From Mycteria americana (Eukaryota; Chordata; Aves; Ciconiiformes; Ciconiidae), in NCBI RefSeq assembly GCF_035582795.1, contig NC_134368.1, forward strand, positions 34,718,501 through 34,782,500: a DNA stretch of 64,000 bases, in the 5' to 3' direction. The notes beneath the pieces are model-generated. The model made no database searches and was not told the DNA's origin. It worked only from the letters and a program-made list of their open reading frames with translations. Below are positions 1 to 12,900 of the stretch, piece by piece. A program made the translations under genes and the position numbers. How positions within the stretch are numbered: position 1 is the first letter of the stretch; every line of letters begins with the position of its first letter.

Positions 1-960
1 GCCGGGGGGGACCCTGTCACCGTCCTCAACCGCCCGGTGAGGAGCTGCGGAGGAGACGGAGCTCAGAGCCCTGAGCCGCAGCGGAAGGAGTTCAGGCTGG
101 ACACAAGTAGCCGACGCCTTCCCCGTGTGCGCGGGGAAGCGCCGCAGCAGGTGCCCTGTCCGGCAGGGGCGACCCGCCGCGGACCCCGCCCCGCCGGGCC
201 CGCCCACGACGTTCCCCCTCAGCGGAGAAGCGCGCGTGGCGGCGGGAGCGGCCCCTGAGGCACCACGGCCACGACGCGCCTTCCCCCGGCGGGCAGCCCC
301 GGGCAGGGAGCCCCGGCGCCGGCCGGCTCCTCCCCGTGCCGCGGCCCGCCGAGGCGCCGCGGGGCCGCCCCCCGCCGCCGTCGCCGCGTCCGCCGCGCCT
401 CAGTCCAGCGTCCCGGCCGCTCCCGCCATGCGGCTCTGGGTGCTCCTCAGCCTGCTGCTGCTGCAGGAAACGCTGCCGCACGGTGAGCCGCGACCCCCGC
501 CGCGCTCAGCTCCGCCGCCCCGCCGGGTTCCCCCACTTTGCGAGCCGCCCCGGGCTTTCCTTACCGCTGGGCCGCCTCCCCCGCCCTCAGCGCGGCCGCC
601 CCTGCCCCGCGAAGCCGGCGGCGGGTGCCCGCGGCCGCCCCCCACTGCCCCCCGCCGTGACAGCCCCCGGGGCAGGGCCGGGAGCCATCCCGGGGGCGGC
701 GGCGGGGCTCCCGTCTCTGCTGGGCAGAGGCGGAGGGAAGGCGGTTTGCTCTCTTGGTCTGCGGCCAGCGAGCCGCCGAGGCTTTCCGCCGGAGACCGAC
801 AACGTGGTTTCATCCCATCCTGGGGTTTCGGGGAGAGGCGTTTGCGGCAATGCCGGCTGTCGAGCGGGGTCGACGTTTAAGTCCGCGCTTAAATCCCCGT
901 GCCGCGGCCGGAGGAGGGTCAGTGCTGGACGTGGGGCTCGGGTTAAAAAAAAAAAAAAAT
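1..960 (+). promoter_or_regulatory. PDGFRL: CpG-island promoter and 5' UTR of PDGFRL
   Basis: The first ~950 bases are extremely GC- and CpG-rich, in sharp contrast with the AT-rich DNA that follows, and they surround the first coding exon. A GC-box (Sp1-type) core CCCCGCCCC lies at 184-192. I see no TATA box at a convincing place, as expected for a CpG-island promoter. The transcription start cannot be fixed from sequence alone. No ATG occurs between position 1 and the chosen start at 428. The long open frames here are a by-product of GC richness. Confidence 0.75.
428..482 (+). CDS. PDGFRL: PDGFRL coding exon 1 (signal peptide)
   Basis: Eighteen codons encode a leucine-rich signal peptide (MRLWVLLSLLLLQETLPH) plus the first base of a split Val codon. 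The donor GTGAGC follows at 483. The exon lies inside the CpG island. Confidence 0.93.
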
Positions 961-3900
961 CCTTCACCCTGAATGCTGTTAAGCACTGAAAGAAGTTGTC
1001 AGGGGAGGCTGTAGAGTCTTCAGCCTTTGGGATAGTCGGAGCTCAACTGGACAAGGCTCTGAGCAGCTGAACGGGGTGGGAAGGGACTTTCAGAAGTCCT
1101 TTCCAGCCCAATTTTTCTTATGACTACGTGCAAAGGAATTGCACTCTGGACCAGTGTGGTGCAGGAGAGGATTTCTGCTGAAAGATCTGGTCTGCGGGTG
1201 TGCACTACCACATCAAGAAAAGTGTTTTCTATTTGAGAAATAGGCAATAAAAACACAGAAGGAGAAACGAGTTGTATCTTGGGCAAAAGATTTCCCAGGC
1301 CTATGTTTTTCTTAGTTTGTCTAGTTTATACTGAGGTTTGACTGGGTGCTTCACGCTATGTCATCCAGAAGTTTAGCTGTGCAAGAAGGTAACTTGGCAT
1401 ATTTAATAACAGTTCCTTGTCTAAAGCTAGAGGTATAAATCCTAATGTAGACACTGTGATTTCAAAATAGCCTTCCTAATTTAGCTTATATTAGTTTATC
1501 AACAGTGAAATATGTCCCTCCAGATTGTCCGTATGAGTGTTGATGTGTCACCCTGTATTGTCCGTAGGAGTGTTTGGATGATTAACTTTCATTTGAAGTA
1601 CCACAAGTAGAGATGTGTCCACCCTGTTTTGTTACATTAGTTGTGACCACAAAGACTCTTCTCTCTCATCTTAATCCTGGTGGTTAAGAATTACACTTTA
1701 TGGTAACCTCACATGATTTTTTTTTTTTCAAGGAAGAGTTCATCAGTATTAATGAGAGTTGAAAGGTCTCTGATGCTGCCAAGATGTGCATGTGGCTATA
1801 GGAGAAGTCAAAACTGGATGCTTTTTAGCATTATGTGACTAACAGCCATTTGGGGATTGTTGTGTGTGCAACATCTGTGAGAACAAGGAGCAGACAAACA
1901 TTAAAGTGTAGGGTGAGACAAATACTATGAACCAGGAGCAAAAGTGCTGCGTGATGTGTTTCTGTGATGTATCGAGGCATAGTCTCCTGATGCGGCATGA
2001 GGAGTTAGTAGGGACCCTGAATGTACTGTTGCAGAGGAAATGAGTACAGTGCATCTTAGAACTGATATTAGGAGCTGATCAGAGGTAGAAAGGAGGAGTT
2101 TTCTCAATGAATATTTTTCTAAATCTTAATTTTTTTTTTAATAAGAAGTGCTTTTGCTGGATTAAAACAATGAGGGCTCTCATAAATCTAGTGAGATGGT
2201 AAAGTATCCCAAACATGGCATATTCATGTATTTGCATAAATGGGCTAGTTGAGTTTGTTCCCTTCCCTGGGAAAGTCTTGCGGGTTGGGTAAGAAAATGG
2301 GGGAATTTGTGTGGTGGGTTCTGTGTTCCTGGAGGGATTTGATTGTGTGTCCTCTTTATCTTAGGCGATAGACTACTGTACCAGTTAATTTAGTTATTTG
2401 GCATACAGATACTTGGTTCAGCGATGAGAGAAGGCCGGTTTGTGGGGTGCAGAAGTGGTGGCGTCAGTAGATACCTGGACAGACTTATAGGGAATGTTGG
2501 GGAGGAGCATGGTCATGGCTTGCTTGGAAACTCACCTCTTGGGGAGGTGCAGCAGAGAGGTAAAACTAGGTTTTCTGTGTAGGTAGATAAAAGCTCCTCT
2601 AATGGTGCTTCCTGAAATGCCCCTGCTGTCACCTGCAGGGAGATACAAGGTCAGACAGACAAGAGTCTCACTGTGTAGCTGGGAGTGTGGTATAGGAGGA
2701 AAATGTTCAGGCTCACTGGGAACTACAGAAACGTGGAACAGAGGGAGCTTGTACAGAGAGGAAAAACTTCATCTAGAGAAAATCAAAACCAGGCTTCTGG
2801 CACTTAAAACTGAAAAGCTTTCATAGGGGAGTCTTTAACAGTTTCTTAAAGGCAGAGTGTCAGGTGTGGAAGAGCATACAGTTTGGGATGATGCATTTCC
2901 TTGGGGTGAGGTTTTAAGAACCATGTGCCTTCGAACAAGTGTCGGGATTGAGGTTGCCAGAAGGTAGTGGAAATGGCAAAGAGTATTTTGAACAAATAGT
3001 CCTATTTCAGTAGGGTCTGGGGAGGTGGGGAAGAAAAGGGTGGCTGGACCAAAGCTTGTGTGCTTCTACAGTCAAATCCGGAAAGTACAACAAAGAACTG
3101 GAACAGCTGGTTTGAAATGGGAATACTTATCCAAAAGACTTGTCAGGCCTGTCAGTGGGACCTTCTAACACTAGGGCACAAGTTACACAGGAAAGATGGA
3201 ATAGCTCAGTCCAAGGGAGAAGTGGCAGTATGTGTTGAAGAAAGCTTTGGTGTCAAATCTGGTTGCTGGTGGGGTTTGTCAGTAAAAGTCGAAGTCACCT
3301 GGACTGAAATACCAGCCCTGTAGAGAACAACCAACCTGGTTACAGACCACCCAACGTGACGGAGGGAGCGACTGCATTGTTAAGGAAAATCAGAGGGGCA
3401 GCAAGGAGTGGATAGAAAAGCAGAAGGCAGAATTACTTACCCCCGCGTAGGCTGGATCACACACATTGGGGTGTGATGCAGGGTGCAATTGTTTAGATGC
3501 CACAAATGATGACTTCTTAGTGCTGCTACTCAGAGAACCCCCAAGAAAAGCAGTAGTTCTTGACCTGATCTGGAGCAGTGCTCAGGTAATTGGATTCAGA
3601 TGTTGCTTTAGAACAGCCAGACTGTAGTTTTAATATTCTTGCAGGAATAATAAAAGCCAAAGAAACAACTGATGTGTTTAATTTCAGAAGGGGGAATTAC
3701 ATAAGATGAGGAGGCTCATTAGCTCACATATGGGTTAAGTATAAAAACCAGAATAAGGCAGACAAAAAGAGTTTGAGAAACAGCTTGCAAAAGGGATAAA
3801 ACCAGCCATAAATCCTCTTCTTCTGATGTGCTGGGGTGTGGCAGGGACAGATGGCCACAAACTTTGTAAGGCTGGTAGGAATGGGGGATAAGAAAGAATA

Positions 3901-6900
3901 CCTACAGAAAGTAAAACTTAAATTAAAAACTTGATTATTTGTGTGCTCCCATGTTCACTATGGAGGTGCTTAGGGAGGTTTTAATGGAAAATGGTGACAT
4001 GATAAGCATATCAGAAACTTTGAGTGCAGTATCCTACTGAGCACTGTAATAGCAGGCTCCAAGACAGAATCTTACGCTATGGGGAGAAGCATTAGAGGAC
4101 GTGTCTCACTAATATGCCAAAAGAATTGTTGTAAGAGAAAATCAACAATGATGTGAACAGTGTTTAAGTGCCATGATTTGATGAAACACATCTGAGACTT
4201 AAAAGAAATTTGAATCTGAAATCGCTGAAGTCTTAAGTCGATTGCATAACCTATCACATAACTACTTCTTTTGAGGGAAATAGAAATATGCCAATATTTT
4301 AAGATTTCTGAGGGAGGTACAGGCAGAAAGCCAGATCTCTGTATTCTGTAAATTGAACTCGTGAATAAATAGGCATGAATTACAGAAGAGTCAAGAAGAG
4401 TCAGTATGGCTTTGTATGGCTGCCTTTTTTTTTTTCTTTTTTTTTCCTTCAGAAGTGTGTTTTGTTTTGCAGATCTGCTGAAGTTCTCTGAAGGACTTTA
4501 TAACGTGTCTGTGGATGAGTTAGTTGGTTTGATGTACTTGGATTCCCAAAGGCTTTTGATAAGTCTGTTGTTAAAGGGTCCATGGGAACCAAGGTGTTGT
4601 GAGACAAAGGAAGACCTCTCATGGAGTAATAACTAACAGAAAACAAAGAGTAGGAATTAATCTTCAGTTTTTGCAATATGGGCATAGAATTGTTTTTATC
4701 CAGTTGAATTTCACAGCAGTCTTGTAAGGCACATGCTTTTCAGCATATTTATGAATCTGCTAAAACAAAAGAAAAGAAAACTGACAGTAAAGAGTTGCAG
4801 AAGAATCTCTCAGTTTTGAAAGACTCAGCAGTGAAAGTAGGACTTGAAATTCTGTGTTGGTAGATGCAAAGTAACACAAATGATTCTAACTTAATATACA
4901 CATTGATGGCTTTCCACTTAGGAATTTCTAACCAATAATTCCTACTTAGGAAAGTGATCTTGGAATTACACTTTATTATTCTAGAGAAAGTTAGCTCCTA
5001 ATATTGCTTTCTTGAAAAACAATGAGCTATTTAGACAGGAAAGAAGACACCACTAATAGGTACAACTGTGATTTGACCATATCTTGAACCTGGTGTACAG
5101 TCTGCTTTTGTCTTCTTTCCATTAACCAAATGTGATGTAACTGACCTGTTGTAAGATACCTATCCTTTACAAGGAACAATTAAATAGAGTAGGACTCATC
5201 AGTCCAGAGGATATGTTTGAAGGACACTTAAGTTCTGTAAAAGTACAAGAGCCGCAGAGAAAGTTGTTGGAGAAACAATGGATATTTATTCACTTAATAC
5301 AAAAACTAGAAGGCATCTAATATTTATGTATAGTTTGTGTAGTTTTGAAAATTGACCAGACAAATTAAGGAAAAATCCACCAAGGGCAATAAAACAATGT
5401 CAACTATTGTTCACGGATCCCTTGAGCTAAAGGTTCTTGGAAGCTAGGAGACTAGTATCAAAGGAGCAGAGATGGTTGCCCTGTTCCCTGGTTGACATCT
5501 GACACTGGGTGGTGTCAGTGCGAAGACGTTGGCTAGGTAGACCTTTAGCCTGACCCACTGTAGCCTTTCTAATGTAGTGCAGGGGAAAAGTGCTCCTGCA
5601 CCAACTGTTTGCCCCTTTAATATATGCACTGTGTCACTCGCTTGGTTAATGTGCTCCAAGTAACTAGAAAAACCCTACTTCATGGTCTTCCATGGGAGGC
5701 AGCAACAGCTTCTCTGAAATTCTCCTTTGTTATCATCATTCCCTCAAGTTTGTCAATTTTGCATGGCCAGTGGCATCGCAGGTGTGAAGAAAAATTGCAA
5801 GAAGCATAAATATTTGTTTCAGTCTCCCCTCCAGAAACTATAAAATGTTACTCTTTACTTTAAAATGTCATGATCTTTGGAAGGCATTTCTATTTGATCT
5901 CTTCAGTTTGTGGCTCACTTTAAGGTGATGAGGCATCTTTGCAATCAACTTCACCAATGCTCATAATGTAGAACTGGGAAAAATGTTTGTGTGGCGGGGG
6001 AGGGATGTACCTCAGTAACGATGTATGCCTCTCAAAAAAAATTATTCTTATTGCATAAGAGTCCAAAAGAGTTCAAGATGCATTGGGCAAACTAAGACAA
6101 CTGCAGCATTGCTGTCTTCCGGTTTATTTTCCAGTTGGTATGAGACCAGAAGGCAAATGCTCCTACACAGGCAACCTTACTCTGCATGCTGAGATCACCG
6201 AGTCACAGAATGGCTGAGGTTGGAAGAGACTTCTTGGGATCATCTGATCCAACCCCATGCTCAAGCAGGGCCACCTAGAGCAGGTTGCCTAGGACCGTCT
6301 CCAGTCTGGTTTTGAATATCTCCATGGATGGATACTCCACAACCTCTCTAGGCAACCTGTGCCAGTGCTTGACCACCCTTGCAGTAAAAAGCGTTTTCTT
6401 ATGTTTAGATTGACTTTATTGTTTTTTAAATTTGTGCTCACAAGGCCCTGTGCTATTTAAAAGAGACATGGTGTACATCAGCCTGGACTTAGAGAAGTGG
6501 AAGGCTGAGGCAGTGCAGGGTGTCCAGCTGGGGTATGAGGAACATCATGGGAGCCATCAGTGGCAGGAGTCTGGAAGTGCTGCTGTTCATACTGCAGCCA
6601 GTACCAGTTTTAATTCATGCTAACTCAGTGTACAGCAGGGCTGTTTTTAATTCCAGAGGGAGCTTGTTGATCGATTCGTACAATAAAACACCCGGGCATT
6701 TTCATGTGGAAAAGCTGTGTTCAATGTGAATTAGCTGTCAGGCACAGTTAGTGGATTTTTTGGTGTTTGGGGACAGCAGTTTTAGGCTCATCTCACAAAA
6801 GATCTGTGCTTCCTCTTGTCAGTAAAAGTGAGAATATCTTGATTTGTTTGTTTGTTTGTTTGAGACACCTCACTTTTCCTTTTCCTTTCCATTTTCTTTG

Positions 6901-9900
6901 CTTTGTTTTTAAAGGCAGCTGGGCATCCCTGTTGTCTCTAGCAGATAATGAAATCTCTTACTATTTGCCTCTAAATAGGGTTCTGTTTTCATCTGGACTG
7001 TCAAAATACATGGCTGTTACAGAGAAGTGATGAATTAAATACTACCTTCAAGTGACTTAAGTGCCATTTGTATTTTCACAGTACTTACTGTAAAAAAAGA
7101 AAACTGCATCACTATCAGTATTTTATAAATCGTCATGAAGTTCCACACTTGCCAGTTTTTCTTCATGTGTCTCTTATGGTAACATGGTGTGTGAAAAGGT
7201 TATGCAGAATTGATGGGTGTGTGACATCCTTACGAAGACTGAGAACTTGTGTAGCATTGCGTACTAAATGGCAATGACATGAGGTAGAAATGACAAAAAT
7301 AACTGGAGGTAGAACTGCTGTATTTCTTTCCCTTCCCATTTGTAAAGTTCTCATACCTTACATATTTGTCTGTTTATGTGACCTGTAAGTATAGATTTTC
7401 CACATGTTGTTGAAAGCTCTCTTTTTCCCCCCTTTTCCCCAGGAAAATGGGTCATGCCAGAGGCTTCGAAAACTTACGGAAATTAACTCTGACTCATTTT
7501 TACTCCTTTATAGGAAGAACAAAACTTCAGTTATTTTCTGTGATAATAAGGAAGATTTTTTTTGCAAAAAGACTATATAACCTTTTTCTAATCAGTAACA
7601 TTGCCTTCTTTCCTTTATTTTACTAGTTATTGGACAGCCTGCAAAAAGTAAGCGTCCAAAAGAGCCTGGGGAAAACAAAATTAAGCCTGTCAACAAAAAA
7701 GTAAAACCCAAAACCCCCAAAATGAAGGAGAGAGAATCTGCTGACTCCTCTTTGAAGTCCCAGTCCATACTGACACAGGTGATGGATAAAGGTCGTTTCC
7801 AGAAACTAGCTGCCACTTTAAGCCTGTCTGCAGGACAAAGCATAGAACTGCGATGTAAGGGGAGTAATGTTATTTGGAACTATCCTTCATACTTAGACAC
7901 CTTTAAAGACTCCAGACTCAGGTAAGCTATTTTTCATTTTTTTGGGAAAAAAAAAATCTAGAACTTTTTTTTACTACCATTTTCAATACCATTGGGGTTT
8001 TTTTGTTTGTTTGTTTACATTTTTACAATCAAGATGTTCCTCCTAGTGGTTTCTAATGTCAACAAAAAAGGATGAGCATCTTTCAGTCGTCACCAATTAC
8101 TGCCCTGTGATTTGCACTGTGGTATAGTCTTGTAGCATGTGAACTGGATTTCCTTCAGATGAATGTAAAATTGAAGATGTGGTCCAGCAGGACATCCATG
8201 TGCTCCAGCCACTAAGAGGGAAGCACATTAGAGCTAATCCAAAGTAAAACTCTCAAAATGTGTGAGTGTGATTGTCAGGTACTCACTACCAACTCTCTTG
8301 CTCTACAGAGACCTGCTCGTGGTGGGCTATACTGGTTATTAATGTAGGTACCACCTGAGACACTAAGATTAATTTCCTGAAGAGGCTCAAACCCACATCT
8401 CTCAACTGGCAAAAAAATACACCAATGGCCATGCTAAGGAGCAAGTGAGAGTAGTCTTTACTTTTTCAGTCAAAGTTACCTTTGTGTGCAAAAGGGAATT
8501 CCAAGGTTTGTGGTGTGACAGAGTTTAATGCTGAGGAAAGTCACCTTGGGTTTAGGAAGGCTTTTTCTTTCATCTAGTGGTATCTTAATGGAAACTACAT
8601 AAATAGTTGTTAGAGCAGGAAGAGGAACTGAGGACCCTCTACCTTTCTCTGCCCCACCAGATGAGTGTCCTGTTGGTCTAAATGTCTTCTCCAAAACCCT
8701 ATACATTGTTTGCCTTCCCAGTTTTTGAGCATAGCACACATAGCTAAATGTAGAGTAAATGTAGTAATTTAGTTCTGTATTTGAAAGAGGAGGGGCATAT
8801 AAGGAGCTTAAGGATGTCTTCCACTGGCATTTTTTTGCCGTGAGTAGTGTTTGTTTTCACTGGCTGTTTTATGGACACTTACGTGTCTATGAAAGATAAG
8901 TAGTGAGGAGACTGTGAAGCACTGTGAACAATGCCCTAAGAAAGAACTGTAAGCAGCTTTTCTTGGATTATTAGGTGAGAGAGGCACAGAGGTAGGAGCA
9001 AAGGTATCAACTCCTATTGTCCTTTTGTTCCTAAATTAAGTACAAGTGTGTATGCTCTCTGTAAATAACTGAGGTTATCTGAATCTCTGTGTTCCATTTC
9101 ACTTATTTACAGGTATGATGCTACCTTAAAATCACTCCCAGTTAATTAGTATTTCACATATATTCTTCTCCTTTCCATTTCTCTTTTCAAAGAGTAGTGT
9201 TGAAGATTGGCAGTTATACACTGTGATCTCTAGCATATCCTTCTGAAATTTGTGAGCCCGTTCTTCTCTGAGTGTATATTTTCTTGTCCCGACAGCTGAG
9301 GAGTTCAAGAACTACATTGGCTGAATAAACCTCTGTAGGTAGCGCAAGGCTTCTGTCATAGTAAGTCACAGCAGCAAGCCTATTTCTGCGGAGGGCTTAT
9401 CCCAGCAATATCTCTCAAAGGATCTTGTGGCCGATTTAAATAATTACTGCTTTTTCTTTTGCAAGAAATAATGTTTTATCTGGATTTATTCCAGTAGGTG
9501 GCGTTTATCAGCTGTAATACAGACCTGGCCTTCCAGCAAGCCAAAGCTGAATGTGCAAAGTAATATCAACAGGGAGTGCATGTGTGTGTGGTGGTGCTCG
9601 TCGTTTTCAAGTGTATCTTATGTTTTGTGCATTTGCAAATAGGTTGCTGGCATGATTTGGTCCTGTAGGCCTCCAGGTCATGTTATCTGAGTATTAGCAT
9701 CTGACATTGAAGAAGGCAAGGCAAGTATTCATAGTTTTTGGAGAGGAATCCGAATGCTTCTTCATTATTCGTTTGACTGTCTATTCCTCTCTCGCAAAAT
9801 TAACTACTTTTCTAGTGATGCACATGGGACAAAATACAAGAATTTAAAGTAGTTTGGGGAAAAAAAGATATGCATTTCCTAATTGTGTAGTTTGAAGTAG

Positions 9901-12900
9901 TTTGGCATTCTGTTGCCTCAGCAATTTACCTTTCTGTTCTCACTCAAGTTCACAGTATTTGTAATATTTTAACCATATAATAAAAATTAATAATGTCACA
10001 CAAAATAAATGCTATAAAACATTTTGGCTGCGTGGGTATAACTTGCCTAAGTATTTATTTTCTTTTAGAAGCATGTTAGGCTTATATTTAAGGGTCTATA
10101 TTGAAATATGATGATCTTTGCTTTAGAAAAATTATTTTGAAATAAATTATTGAAGCAGCAAGGCTGAGTTAGACTGAATCAACAATTTTAAATGTAAGCA
10201 GAAGGTCCTATAATTAACTAGAGAAATTGAAAACATAGATTAGTAGCACACTTCAGAGTCACAGAATAGTAATAATTTATGGAGACATTGACCACAGAAT
10301 CTTGTGCAGTTATATCTTCACCACATTTTTAGCATGACTTTGGTAATTATCTCAAGATCTTTGCTGTAGTGCTAATAGATCCATATGAAGCAAAGGCTGC
10401 TTTATAGAATGTGAAATATGAAATTTATATTCTGTGTTTTTAGAACACTTTGAATTTAAATGGAAATATCATAAAGATGGTATGTTATTTAGTTAGTTCA
10501 GAAAAGGTTATTAACAATGTTATCATCTTTCAAGAGAAGCTTAGCTCTTCCTCGCTGTGTACAAAAGACTGTGCACTAAGCACCAACTACAATAGGCAAA
10601 CTTTAAAATTTTACAAATATATTACACTCATTATTTTAAAACAAAATGCTGAATATAGGGCAAAGCGGGGAAAATCAGAAAAATTATTAGCAAGTAACCT
10701 GCAGCAAAAATTGTTTAATCGTCTCGATAGATATATGTTCAGTATCTTCTAACATTTTTTGAGTGCTTAAAGACCAAGTATAAGGTAATCCCTTCATTAG
10801 CAATTAGTGAGGTGTGGAGTGAAACTCGAGCTAATTAACTGGGCTGGGCTTTTTTACCTTGGATTTCCGTGCTGGTCTTGCTGGAGTTGGGGCACTGTTG
10901 CAAACCAGAGTTGGTGGCAGCAGCAGGGGGGAAGTGATTGGGGTCTGAGGAGGTAATGTAAAGTGAAGAAGGAGCAGGTTGCCAGGCCCAGAGGATAAGT
11001 GAGGAGGAGGGGCAATGGCAATGAGGTCCATGCAATTTCTGGGGACCAATGACTACCATTCTTTTGTTCATTTGTATGTCCCTACAGCAACAGATGCTCA
11101 GGCATCCAATTCCAGTTTTTTCTTTAAATAATAGGAGGGACGTACAAATTCAACTGGTCTGGTGGGAATTTTAACAATAAGCAAGGTGTTGTACATCTCC
11201 TGGGAAGTGCTAACATCCTCTAACTCTAGCTGCTACAAGAGGAAGCTTTAAGGACTGTGGCATCTAACAGAATTGCAATTATGGGAGGCAGAAGAGACCT
11301 TAAGGTTCAGAGCGGTGAGGGCATTTGTAGCTCAGCTGGTCAGAGGGTTTGTTAACAGCAGAGGTCCAGGGCAGGAGCTGGCGCTGAAGATGAATGCTCA
11401 CTGCATTCTGTTTCCTGTCTGCAGCTCTGGGAGAAGAGGGTGTTTTGGTTTGCAACTAGTTAAATTTAGCATCCACATAATGTATTTCCTATGGGTGCCT
11501 GCAAAAAGAAGTAGGGATAAAAGCCAGATGTTTTGTCTCCATGCCATGCTTATCATATTTTTAACTCACCCATATGGTAAGGAGAATACAGTAGCCTGGA
11601 GGACAATATTACTTTTCTAAGAAGGAAGAGATTGTGATTAGAAAAGCCATTTCCATAGTATTAGTGGCTATGCTTTCTTTGAGTTTGTCTTTGTAGGTAT
11701 ACTTTACGAGCTGGTAAATAAAATATTTTTGCTTGCTGTACTAGAGAGTCTCAGTTTTTAATAGGTCTGTAACTGTTAACACATGCTAAAATTATCATAT
11801 GGGGGGAGGGAAAGATGCTGAGTGAAAGGAGGAGGACGAGTCTTTGGCTGTTTCTTGTTGAGCCAGAGGAGAAATCCTCTCTTTCCACTATCCTAACTGG
11901 AGTAAATAACAGTATCCACTGAAATTATTTACTTAGCTTTAGAGAGTGTAGCATGCAATGCAACTCTGGGGAGAAAGCTAGAATCATGCAAACTTGGCTC
12001 CTGAGTTAAGGACGCACACCAGCTTCCTTCAGGACTAGCTTATTATCTATAATGCTCTCTTGCCTTGTGCAGCATAAATACACCCTGCAGATAACTTTTT
12101 GTCTGAAAATTTTGTGTACTGGCTGAACTGGCCAAAAATCTTGGCGGCGTTAACGGTCAAAGGTAGCTCATGCACCTCCAGAACAGAAGGGCTGGAATGC
12201 TGTTCTGTAAGACTGTGCATAACAACTTAATGACTGTAGGCTCACCCAGAAACTGGATCTACAACATATGAGAAGGATCAAAAAATGAGAGGGATGAAAG
12301 AAAAATAAGAGCAAGCACATTTTCCCTTTCTTATGCTTTGTAGCAAAAACTGCTCTAGATGAAGGCAGTCTAACTTCACTGAAGTCATTCTCTGCCTGAC
12401 TTGGAGCATGCGTCTCTCACTTGCCGAAGACCAGCTGTATTTATCACAGAACTTCATCTGATAAATAAACTCACATGAAATGGAACTGCTCCAGTGGAAG
12501 AAGCTGGGGCAAAGAGCTGGACATGCATCACACGCACATTTTTGTGTGCGGGGGGTGTATGGACAGGAGCACTCTCACAAGTATTGAGGAGCCTGTATGT
12601 TGTAGAGGGCAAAATTAGACTGCTTTCAGTGAATGCAGGCTCCTGCTGGCTTAGTGGGATGTCGGTTGTGCTCATGTGTATAACTGAATTTCATTTTGTT
12701 CCATGTGCTCTGAAGTCTGAAAGCTAGGGAATTTTTTCTTGTGTTAAACAGTAAGATGTTATGTTCCTCTCCTAGTGAGCTTGTATTTGAGATAAGCTCT
12801 CTTTTGTCAGTATGAATGCAGCTGCTTGAGAGGAGTTTGCTAGATGCTCTTTGAGTGATGCTATGTACACTGTCTTTTTATATCTTTTTTTTTTTTTTAG

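Larger units (their letters stand above)
483..7626 (+). other. PDGFRL: PDGFRL intron 1 (7.1 kb)
   Basis: This is AT-rich intronic DNA after the CpG island. It holds two old CR1 fragments (about 1000-1120 and 6201-6455), a (TTTG)n tract at 6842-6861, and an imperfect direct repeat in which ATTGTCCGTANGAGTGTT occurs at 1524 and again at 1557. I see no further coding exon. Confidence 0.85.

Noticed and set aside
125-989. Long overlapping open frames on both strands at the left edge
   Set aside because: They arise from extreme GC content in the CpG island. Only the short signal-peptide frame from 428 splices into a recognisable protein.
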